The translations under genes were made by a program, and so were the position numbers. Source: UBA11740 sp049273695 (lineage in GTDB: Bacteria; Acidobacteriota; Blastocatellia; Pyrinomonadales; Pyrinomonadaceae). Taken from it: 64,000 nucleotides of DNA. Shown one piece after another: positions 1-6,647 of this stretch. Each line of letters begins with the position of its first letter. Positions within the stretch are counted from its first letter, which is position 1. The stretch is taken from positions 62,001-126,000 of the forward strand of contig JBASRE010000061.1 of assembly GCA_049273695.1 (NCBI GenBank), given 5' to 3'. The notes beneath the pieces are model-generated. The model saw only the letters and a list, made by a program, of their open reading frames with translations. It was not told the origin of the DNA and ran no database searches.

Positions 1-1
1 C

Positions 2-426
2 CCATTGCTCATTGAAGAACCCCACTTCCACAATTTCTCAAATTTCATCCAAGAGCCTTACTTTGCCGAAGCATTTTTGAGTGACAAATACAGATTTTGT
101 GCTGTGCTTGAACCCGCAGTTGCTGAAAAAGATTGCTAAATCAGCAAGGCGCTTTTTTGGTTGCCGGCGGCAGCGGAGACACTGAAGAAACCCTAAGTGA
201 AGTATTACTCAGTTTCATCTATTCCCGCCCCGAAAAATACGTCGGCGGTGAAGACAAGGGTTTCTGGGATTGGAACCTCGTTAAGGTAATAATTCCAAGC
301 CGCCTAAAAAAGAAAATATTCAGCCAATTGCAATCGATGAATATCAACGCGCTTACTCTTTTTCCAGATTTATTCGGAGTTGCAAGGTATGCAAAAGAGA
401 GTGTCCCGTCGTTTCGGGCAATTTAG
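2..426 (+). pseudogene. FRG-domain protein, C-terminal part, frameshifted
   Basis: Two overlapping frames together read as the C-terminal half of an FRG domain, a domain of unknown biochemical role often found in phage-defence or toxin-like proteins. Frame 2 (positions 2-136) gives a segment ending EPAVAEKDC-stop. Frame 1 from about 130 gives RLLNQQGAFLVAGG, matching the usual FRG core 'R.l.QQGaF', and later a TLFPDLFGVARY segment typical of the FRG end. The switch lies in the A-run at 126-130: one extra A would restore one continuous frame. The gene start is outside the window. It is either a decayed gene or a homopolymer error in the sequence. The family call rests on recognised motifs only. 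Confidence 0.6.
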
Positions 427-591
427 CAATACAACAAATATGGCGGGGCTAATAGCGTTGCCCTCCAACAAGGCGTTGGGTTTTTGTTTTGACAATGCAG
501 CCTGAATCAACCGCAACCACGCTCCGCGCATCGAGGCTTGCGTTGTTTCTGCGACGGGAAGAAAATCACGTTGCGTGGTTCCGGCAACGGG

Positions 592-700
592 TTACCCAAC
601 AATTGTTGCATGTGAGCGCGTGATAGCGCCTTTCCCAACTAGCTTCGTCCGGCGCGGGTTGCGTGTCACCGCCCGCGCGAACTGAACTCAATCGTTGGCG
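592..700 (+). repeat. attC-like recombination site (site 1)
   Basis: The 3' half reads CTGAACTCAA-TC-GTTGGCG (682-700), resembling the L'/R' end of integron attC sites (canonical form CTTAACTCAAGCGTTAGGC). A possible R'' box ACCCAAC at 592-598 is followed by AATTGTTGC; an alternative R'' TTCCCAAC lies at 632-639. A GCGCGGG/CCCGCGC stem lies in the middle (653-679). The same CTGAACTCAA-YC-GTT block recurs at 2195-2209. The R' GTTGGCG is the exact complement of CGCCAAC at 1425-1431, just after the next ORF, as expected for the two ends of one cassette. Confidence 0.5.
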
Positions 701-741
701 GCTTGGTCGTGTAAGGCGGATACATCTGACTGGGAGTAACG

Positions 742-1419
742 ATGATTCCTGCTTGGGATTACTCGCAAGTACGACGTGATCTGAAACGTGCCTTCGAATA
801 TCGGTACGAGAAAAATGGATTCGGCGGTGTTCGCATGGTGGGCTTACTCTTTGCACCGCCGGAAGCGCGTTTGGCGCGAGAGGAAATTATTCCCGGCCTT
901 CGCTATTTCCATTATCGGTCGGGCGACAACATAGATTTCTTCTGCGCAGGATACCGTCGCTACGGCCCGGATCTCGAACCTGGCGAAAAGGCCGTTACCG
1001 ATGATGAGCCTCCTTGGGTCTTCAACCTCTGGATGTACGAACAATTTCGCCGACAAATCCAACAACTTTCTAGTTGGCGTTACAGCGGCGAAGCTGACCT
1101 TCTGTTAATGAACGCGAATTTCGACGAAGGCAGCCGCGACTCGTCGCTGGACTTCACGTCGGCGATCGCCTGTGACCTCGATCGGATGATGAAAGACGGC
1201 GCTATTCTCAGTGTGCGACGGTTCTTCGAAGACATATTTCAGTTTGCCGAAACAGCACAGATGGCCGATCCGACATGGGGCTTCAGTGACGAACAAGGCC
1301 TACGCACCGCGGGGTCCGCTTTGAAGCGAGTGGTGCTTTCGGTGCTACCAAAACATCTCGGCGACGACTACAGGCGCGCGGAGCATTTTGCCATTCGAGA
1401 TATCAGCGCCGCTTCGTGA
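742..1419 (+). CDS. Unknown 225-residue protein, cassette-like ORF
   Basis: I do not recognise a named family. The protein is soluble, with no signal peptide or membrane segment. It has a well-composed globular sequence with aromatic-rich stretches such as LRYFHYRSGDNIDFFCAGY (about residues 52-70), and its C-terminal half looks alpha-helical. A GGGAG sequence sits upstream of the ATG. The ORF is flanked on the left by attC-like site 1 and on the right, six bases after its stop, by CGCCAAC, the complement of the left R' box. That fits a gene cassette carrying a single promoterless ORF. Its role is unknown; cassette position alone does not identify one. Confidence 0.6.
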   Translation: MIPAWDYSQVRRDLKRAFEYRYEKNGFGGVRMVGLLFAPPEARLAREEIIPGLRYFHYRSGDNIDFFCAGYRRYGPDLEPGEKAVTDDEPPWVFNLWMYEQFRRQIQQLSSWRYSGEADLLLMNANFDEGSRDSSLDFTSAIACDLDRMMKDGAILSVRRFFEDIFQFAETAQMADPTWGFSDEQGLRTAGSALKRVVLSVLPKHLGDDYRRAEHFAIRDISAAS

Positions 1420-1424
1420 AACGC

Positions 1425-1557
1425 CGCCAACAACTCGTGCGACGCGAGCGGCGGGAGCGTGTATCGCAACTTGATTGATTGAATCGAAGATTGATTGTAA
1501 TCGCCACGCTCGGTCAACTCGGACATACCGTCCTCACCAGCGTCCTCACCAGCGTTG
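1425..1557 (+). repeat. Possible degenerate attC-like site
   Basis: Starts with CGCCAAC (1425-1431) directly after the 742-1419 ORF and contains a GC-rich imperfect hairpin. A weak 3' box CTCACCAGC-GTTGACA lies at about 1542-1557. Only the left box is convincing, because it complements the R' of site 1; the right box departs from the GTTRRRY consensus. This stretch otherwise shows no gene. Confidence 0.25.
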
Positions 1558-1663
1558 ACAACCACTCGCTGCCCGTATATCTTCCGGGTGTCACAGTCCT
1601 CGCACACACGCTGACAAGAACTTCTTCGGTCAGCCTCACGCAAGTTAGAAAAAGGAGAAGGTC

Positions 1664-2080
1664 ATGGATTTAACAGGTACTTGGTTTAACGAGCTAGGTT
1701 CCACTATGGTTATCGACCAGGTGGCAAATGGCGTGATTAGTGGCAGCTATACGACAGCCGTTTCATCAACCGGCTGCGCACAGGGTAGCTTCACGCTTGT
1801 TGGATCTACGGATACGGATAGCGGCGGGGAGGGCGTTGCCTTCTCCGTGTGTTGGGTGAATAGTGCTTCGCAGTGCGCATCTGTTACCGCTTGGTCCGGG
1901 CAAGCTCAAACGACGAACGGCGAAGACCAGATACTCGCTTTTTGGCTTCTCACGGTCGAGTCGCCCGCTGCCCAGGACTGGTATGCTACGCATGTGGGCC
2001 AAGACGTTTTTACCAGGGCGCAGCCCAATGATGAGCAGATCGCAAGCAAGTCCAGAATGCTTCGTCGCTCACATCCCTAA
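1664..2080 (+). CDS. Avidin/streptavidin-family biotin-binding protein
   Basis: A 138-residue avidin-family beta-barrel protein. By comparison with streptavidin as I know it, the ligand set is nearly complete: N, L and S in FNELGS (residues 8-13), Y in SGSY, W in SVCW, S and T before W in SVTAWSGQ, W in ILAFWLLT, W in DWYATHVGQD and the final D of GQDVFTR. Streptavidin Ser45 is Thr here and Trp75 is Phe. There is no signal peptide, unlike secreted streptavidins, so it would act in the cytoplasm. After the last strand is a charged tail of about 20 residues. AAAGGAGAAGGTC gives a good ribosome binding site before the ATG. It lies between attC-like sites. Whether it binds biotin is inference. 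Confidence 0.85.
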   Translation: MDLTGTWFNELGSTMVIDQVANGVISGSYTTAVSSTGCAQGSFTLVGSTDTDSGGEGVAFSVCWVNSASQCASVTAWSGQAQTTNGEDQILAFWLLTVESPAAQDWYATHVGQDVFTRAQPNDEQIASKSRMLRRSHP

Positions 2081-2109
2081 CAGCAAACCCAGCAGCCGCT
2101 CAGTCTTCG

Positions 2110-2213
2110 GTATAACACATCGTTGCGGATGAGCGGCGATTGGGTGTCCTTCATCAAGTCTTTATTCTCTCTGGTTCTCGCGACTTGCGGCCACCTGAAC
2201 TCAACCGTTATGC
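2110..2213 (+). repeat. attC-like recombination site (site 2)
   Basis: Begins with GTATAAC followed by ACATCGTTGCGG (2110-2128) and ends with CTGAACTCAA-CC-GTTATGC (2195-2213). The right box shares CTGAACTCAA-YC-GTT with site 1. GTATAAC and GTTATGC are imperfect complements, as R'' and R' should be. Total length of 104 bp is within the known attC range. It lies about 30 bp after the avidin-like gene, where a cassette's own attC is expected. Confidence 0.5.
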
Positions 2214-2264
2214 CGCTTTTGTGGTTCAAGTTGAATTTGCAGCAAAACAACCAGGAGGTCATTA

Positions 2265-2631
2265 ATGAAATCACTTACTCTTAACTTGATGCTTTTATCA
2301 CTATTATTGACATCATGTTCCCCGTCGACGCCTTCACAAGCTGACAATAAAGTATCTGAATGATACTGGGGCAAAGAGAAATAACCTCTACAAAGTTAAG
2401 AGTCTCAAAAAGACGAACGGTAAGGGCGATGACAAGTCTTACATAATGGATCTTGAAGTCGAACTAGAATGCCTAAGAACAGAGGAGGTAGCGATTCCTG
2501 ATCCACATGATCGCTATGAGATATATGTCGATGGTTGTACTAAAGGAGAGATCATCAAACGAGACGGAAAACTTGGGTTCGTTAATACAGAAAAGGGATG
2601 GGAGGTATGTAAAGGTATGTATTTGTATTGA
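2265..2631 (+). pseudogene. Small lipoprotein gene with a frameshift
   Basis: An AGGAGGT ribosome binding site precedes an ATG at 2265, which opens a lipoprotein signal peptide: MKSLTLNLML then a leucine-rich core and the lipobox LLTSC. This frame stops at 2361-2363. Another frame continues without stops from about 2356 to 2631 (NDTGAKRNNLYKVKSLKK..., ending WEVCKGMYLY). Removing one base around 2350-2362 joins them into a lipoprotein of about 120 residues with two further cysteines. The mature part is not recognised. The gene is decayed or carries a sequence error. Confidence 0.5.
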
Positions 2632-2783
2632 CTTCGTTGCTGCTTAACTATTGGCAGAGCAAGCCGTTTCAGTCTTATGGTTCAGGCTCGTTGGAATTTC
2701 ACGGGCGTCATAACCCACTCTTTGGGCGCTTTCGTGACTCTTTGCATTTGCCAAATGATGACAACTTTTGAGGAGATAAGTAT

Positions 2784-2997
2784 ATGCTCTCACAGATCAG
2801 CCGTTTGCTCTACATTATTGTTCTTGAGCCTAATGTCCACTCAACCGGCCCTCTCACGACCTCAACAAGATTCGCCGGTGCAGTTATCGTCAACAGAGAT
2901 TTATATTTTAGCGCCTCGCCTTGGGCGTGAAGAGCCACAATCGAGTACCATCAGGCCATTGGGGTCGGTTCGGCTCCTTGTCATGGCCTCTGTTTGA
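2784..2997 (+). pseudogene. Possible broken small secreted protein
   Basis: GAGGAG at 2770-2775 lies the right distance before ATG 2784. That frame (MLSQISRLL...) ends at 2930. The neighbouring frame, running from about 2808 to 2997, carries a signal-peptide-like hydrophobic stretch (STLLFLSLMSTQPALS) followed by a polar tail. One frameshift near 2810 would fuse the two into a secreted protein of about 70 residues. No family is recognised and the whole may be non-coding. Confidence 0.25.
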
Positions 2998-3026
2998 GTT
3001 CCTTTTTCCCGAAAGGAAGTGACCAA

Positions 3027-4952
3027 ATGTCAAAACCTCATGCCCTCATGTTGCTGTCGCTCTGCTTGGTGACGTGGTCGTCGTCAGCAGAAGCGCAGGC
3101 GCCCGGCGAAACAGGAACCGCTGGCACGAAGACTACAGAAAAGCCGCTGCCCGCAAAGCGTGATGACACTGCGAGAAGCCCCGAAGCTGAGCGCGCGGCC
3201 AAAGAGCGGCGCACGCAGGCAAGATCACTCCTCATTTCCTTGGCCACAGATGCGCGCGCTTTTCGCGATCTAACTCTGCGTTCCAGGTCATTAGCTCGAA
3301 TTGCTGATGCTCTATGGCAGGTCGACGCCGAGCAGGCACGCGTGCTCTTTCGAAAAGCCTGGGAAGCCGCCGAGGCAGCTAATCAGGAGAGCCAGCAAAA
3401 GCTGCAGGAACAAATCCGGCAACAGAAAGCAAAGACGGGCGGCACCCATGCAATCGACCCGCCGCCTGACCTGCGCCGCGAAGTGTTGAGACTGGTCGCG
3501 CGTCATGACCGCCTTCTGGGAGAGGAATTTCTGGAAAAGCTAAAGGCGCAGAAGCAAGCGGCAGCCAACGCCGCTGCTGAGGCAACTCGACACTCTACTG
3601 GTTTGGATGAGGCGTTAAGCCAGCGCTTGGGTGTGGCGAGAGACCTTCTCTCAGTCGGTGACGTCGAGCGGGCGCTTCAGTTTGCGGATGCAGCACTTGG
3701 CGCAATCACTATAGAGACTGTCAGTTTTCTGGCAAATCTGCGCGAGAAAAAACCGGCCCTTGCCGATCAGCGCTATGCTGCCATGCTGGCGGGCGCAAAC
3801 ACTAATCTGCAGGCTGACGCAAATACAGTTTCGCTGCTTTCGTCTTATATCTTCACTCCGGGTAGGTTTCTGACTTTCGCCTCAGGAGAGGTGTCGAGTG
3901 CAATCTACGGAGCAGCCGTTGGGACACCGGACGTCACACCCGAACTTCGCAGTGCCTTCTTCGAGACAGCCGCTGCAATTCTGCTGCGGCCGCAACTGCC
4001 CGCTGATCAGAATCAAAGCATATCGGGCATTGAAGGAAAGTATCTCGTCATCAAGCATCTCTTGCCCTTCTTCGAACAGTTTGCGACGCGCGATCTTGCT
4101 GAGGCCGTTCGCGGCGAATTCAACGCCTTGAACTCGGTAATATCTGATAACGTCCGTCGAAGTGACAATGAGTGGACCCGGGATGGAACAGAGCGAGAGA
4201 AGGCGGTGGAGGCTGAAGAGCAATCGATTTTGGACAGGATTGATCGTGTCAGAACTTCGGCTGAACGAGACGAGCTATATATGCAACTGGCTGAGAGGGC
4301 GATGAGTCGCGCCGATATACGTGCTCGGGATTTTGTCAGCAAGATTGAGGACACAGAGTCTCGCAAACACGCACAGACTTTCATCGATCCAGGGCTAACC
4401 CAAAACTTTGTGCGGAAGAAACTCACTGAGCAGGCACTCGACCTCGCACGTAAAGGAGAACTGACACACATTCAAAAGGTCTGGGTGTTTACCCAGTGTG
4501 CAACTCAACTCGCTAAAGCCGATCGAGAAAAAGCGCTGAATCTCGTTGATGAGGCGATCCTGGAAGCGCGGCGTATTGAAGTGTCCGATCCATATCGGGC
4601 GCGAGGTTTATTCGCAGTTGCCAATGTTCTCAACTCGATTGATGCAACCAGAGTCTGGGAGGCGGCGTTTGAGGCCGTCAAAGCAGCAAACTCAGCTGAC
4701 GGGTTTACGGGTGAAGATGGCGAACTCGCATTGCGATTTCAAAGAAAAGGACATTCAGTCGTATACGGGAACGACGTGCCTGAATTCGATCTAGAGAAGA
4801 TTTTTCGCGAGTTGGCGACGCGTGACTATGAGCGGGCGGTCGAGTTGGCCCGTGGCTTCCAGGGCGAAGGACCTCGAGCTGTAGCTACGATTGCGATAGC
4901 ACGTGCAGTGTTGGAGCCCAAAACGAGGGACGCGGTGAGGGCCAGGAATTGA
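3027..4952 (+). CDS. Secreted alpha-helical repeat protein of unknown function
   Basis: A 641-residue protein. The start was set at ATG 3027 because AAGGAAG lies seven bases upstream and a signal peptide follows at once (PHALMLLSLCLVTWSSSAEAQA). The mature protein is almost entirely amphipathic helix. Recurrent blocks of the type 'ARxFRDLTLRSRSLARIADALW.VD.EQAR.LFRKAWEAA' resemble TPR-like or HEAT-like solenoids. I recall similar long helical exported proteins in Acidobacteria but no assigned function. It has no catalytic motif. The end, PRAVATIAIARAVLEPK followed by a short basic tail, may be slightly altered by the adjacent non-coding DNA. It lies at the left of the mobile-element block. 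Confidence 0.65.
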   Translation: MSKPHALMLLSLCLVTWSSSAEAQAPGETGTAGTKTTEKPLPAKRDDTARSPEAERAAKERRTQARSLLISLATDARAFRDLTLRSRSLARIADALWQVDAEQARVLFRKAWEAAEAANQESQQKLQEQIRQQKAKTGGTHAIDPPPDLRREVLRLVARHDRLLGEEFLEKLKAQKQAAANAAAEATRHSTGLDEALSQRLGVARDLLSVGDVERALQFADAALGAITIETVSFLANLREKKPALADQRYAAMLAGANTNLQADANTVSLLSSYIFTPGRFLTFASGEVSSAIYGAAVGTPDVTPELRSAFFETAAAILLRPQLPADQNQSISGIEGKYLVIKHLLPFFEQFATRDLAEAVRGEFNALNSVISDNVRRSDNEWTRDGTEREKAVEAEEQSILDRIDRVRTSAERDELYMQLAERAMSRADIRARDFVSKIEDTESRKHAQTFIDPGLTQNFVRKKLTEQALDLARKGELTHIQKVWVFTQCATQLAKADREKALNLVDEAILEARRIEVSDPYRARGLFAVANVLNSIDATRVWEAAFEAVKAANSADGFTGEDGELALRFQRKGHSVVYGNDVPEFDLEKIFRELATRDYERAVELARGFQGEGPRAVATIAIARAVLEPKTRDAVRARN

Positions 4953-5485
4953 ATCACCGCATCTCGCTCGTAGATCAGGGCCGGCATTTGCCCGTGGCTA
5001 TGGCGAAGTCGCGTGCCTTTATCACCGCAAGTCGGGATGCATCGAGTGACGGCGCATCGCTTGCCTGCCCCTCCCATCCTTGGTTCGTTTGGTTAGCGTA
5101 GATTGCACCTCTAGAGGCGTATCGCTACCTGAAACGGACGGTCGCCCTAAGATGCCGCCGGGACCTCGTGCGAGGCCCTGCCCCTTCCGAAACTGAACAC
5201 CGACTCAAGCCCGGATAGAATCCTCAGTCCTTTGCAGGATATGACGGACTCCATGATTGGCCGAGACTGCCATTTACATCTTTAAGCCGACGCAGCAGAT
5301 GAAGTTTGGCTTTCCTTCCGAACAATTTCGGTGCTGGAGAGGGACTAATTACACAGCGTCAGTCGCCGCCATGCTCTCTTGGCGTGGATACTCAAGTACC
5401 CGATTCGAATCCAGCTAGCGAAAGGCACCGTAGGTGCTACGCACCTGAAAATAGGGACACGACACCCCCAACTTTTGGGGCTGTG
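4953..5485. other. Intergenic stretch without a supported gene
   Basis: About 530 bp separate the helical-repeat gene from the palindrome cluster. The only ORFs are short and of poor composition. A small hairpin (CCCCCAACTTTTGGGG, 5464-5479) lies near the right end. A GATTCGAATCC string at about 5403 shares only about 8 bp with the tRNA-Pro T-loop region, too little to call an att site. I see nothing else. Confidence 0.4.
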
Positions 5486-5600
5486 GCGTTTACGTTGTAA
5501 ACGCCGCGTTAACTTTGTTAACGCACGTGTTTATTATACTTTCAGGCGTGCGCGTTAGCTTTGTTAACGCGGTCGCGCATGGCTGTTAACGGCCGTTAAC
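5486..5600. promoter_or_regulatory. Cluster of four palindromes upstream of the MobC-like gene
   Basis: Three 19-bp near-identical palindromes occur at 5486-5504 (GCGTTTACGTTGTAAACGC), 5506-5524 (GCGTTAACTTTGTTAACGC) and 5552-5570 (GCGTTAGCTTTGTTAACGC). A related 16-mer, GTTAACGGCCGTTAAC, lies at 5585-5600. A TATTATACT sequence between the second and third could be a -10 box. The array ends 50 bp before a ribbon-helix-helix protein gene. It may be an operator array for that protein, or part of an origin of transfer; the sequence does not decide between them. Confidence 0.6.
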
Positions 5601-5650
5601 ACGCCGAATCAGAGACAGATGGCCGCAAGCTTGCCGCAGGGAGACCGAAA

Positions 5651-5983
5651 ATGGCTGAGACAAAGAGAACGAAGAACATCGCCTTTCGATTGACGGATGA
5701 CGAATACGCGCAGATAGAAAAGACGGCTACGGCAGCGGGTGACGACCCAAACACATGGTGCCGAAAAGTGGCACTCACGCAATCAGTTGAGGGCCACACA
5801 TTCACCAAGAACGAGCGCCTCATATATCAGGAAATCACGCTTTTGCGATTCCTACTCGGGCACGGATTCAAGCTGCTTTTCAGCCGAAATGAGGCGACCG
5901 CTGCGGCGTGGAAAAAATTCACGACCCAGGCGGATCAGCGGTCCGAGGAAATCGTCAACGAGGTGCTTTCGAGGCGGCTTTAG
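5651..5983 (+). CDS. Ribbon-helix-helix MobC-like relaxosome accessory protein
   Basis: 110 residues. The N-terminal part, residues 5-45, matches the ribbon-helix-helix pattern of plasmid mobilisation MobC proteins: 'KNIAFRLTDDEYAQIEKTATAAG' then an NTWCRKVAL helix. A helical C-terminal region follows. Such proteins bind the origin of transfer and help load the relaxase, and often repress their own promoter. GGGAG precedes the ATG. The position upstream of a MobF-type helicase and downstream of a palindrome array supports the role. The relaxase domain itself is missing nearby, so the system is probably not functional. Confidence 0.7.
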   Translation: MAETKRTKNIAFRLTDDEYAQIEKTATAAGDDPNTWCRKVALTQSVEGHTFTKNERLIYQEITLLRFLLGHGFKLLFSRNEATAAAWKKFTTQADQRSEEIVNEVLSRRL

Positions 5984-6032
5984 AATAGCGAGAGTGCAAA
6001 CTAAACGATCGGTTGAATGTCGGCTTATATTC

Positions 6033-6647
6033 CTAAATCGCGCCTTGCGTTTGAGCGATGTACTCATTCAATTCCGCTAACAGAATTCGCTTCTGATTGT
6101 CGGCTGCGACGGATCTGAGGCGCAGTTTCCGCGCAGCGATGGCTTCGTTTATTTCACCTACCGAGAGACCACATCTCGCTGCGGCCTCTTCAACCGTAAT
6201 CATCATCATGTCCTCTCGGAACGCGACGGATGCGTAATCGACGTGATGTCGCACCCGTTTGTCGAGTACAGGATCGTATTTGTAATAGGTCAAGAAAATG
6301 CGATCGAGAGATTCTTTGGGCGCACACACCGCGACGCTGATTCCTTCCCAGGTAGCATGTTTAATCGCGCCGTCTTGGTAGGCTGTTTTTGTAAAGAAGA
6401 CTCCGGCTACGTTGGCGAGCGTATGAGTTCGTAGATGAGTTACCTTATTGGCGAATTCCGCGATGTCACCTTGTTTGACTCTTCCACGTTTCGAGTGTGC
6501 TTTGCATTCCACGACAACAATTCTGTTGTCTGAGCCTTTCAACGCGACATCAAATGTGAAGGTCGCAAAGCCAAGCTTTATCGGGACATCGATGCCGTCG
6601 CCGTCATATGGTCCAAACGATGCTTTATGGTCAGGGCCAACATCCAT
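6033..6647 (-). CDS. Nuclease-fold protein with C-terminal helix-turn-helix
   Basis: 204 residues. Around residues 33-55 the pattern FDVALKG...RIVVVECKAH suggests a PD-(D/E)XK restriction-endonuclease-like core, with D, E and K in the expected beta-hairpin order. Residues 148-204 (MITVEEAAARCGLSVGEINEAIAARKL...) look like an excisionase/MerR-type HTH. The combination suggests a DNA-binding nuclease or a regulator; the exact function is unknown. Its 5' end overlaps the 5' end of the helicase gene on the other strand by about 40 bp, which is odd for two intact genes and suggests that a rearrangement removed the N-terminus of one or both. Confidence 0.5.
   Translation of the reverse strand: MDVGPDHKASFGPYDGDGIDVPIKLGFATFTFDVALKGSDNRIVVVECKAHSKRGRVKQGDIAEFANKVTHLRTHTLANVAGVFFTKTAYQDGAIKHATWEGISVAVCAPKESLDRIFLTYYKYDPVLDKRVRHHVDYASVAFREDMMMITVEEAAARCGLSVGEINEAIAARKLRLRSVAADNQKRILLAELNEYIAQTQGAI

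Noticed and set aside
459..535. CTCCAACAAGGCGTTGGG as a further attC-like site after the FRG gene
   Set aside because: The left half resembles R''-L'' but the right half (CTGAATCAACCGCAACC) lacks a GTTRRRY box, so it cannot be supported as a complete site.
1479..1673. 64-codon ORF upstream of the avidin-like gene
   Set aside because: No ribosome binding site, low-complexity VLTSVLTSV stretch from a short DNA duplication, and overlap with a possible attC-like site.
5400..5415. GATTCGAATCC as the second attachment site for the tRNA-Pro element
   Set aside because: Only about 8 bp match the tRNA T-loop region, which is common by chance; no longer match to the tRNA 3' end was seen in 1-9200.
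5306..5500. 64-codon ORF before the palindrome array
   Set aside because: Composition is not protein-like and it runs into the palindromes; no start signal.
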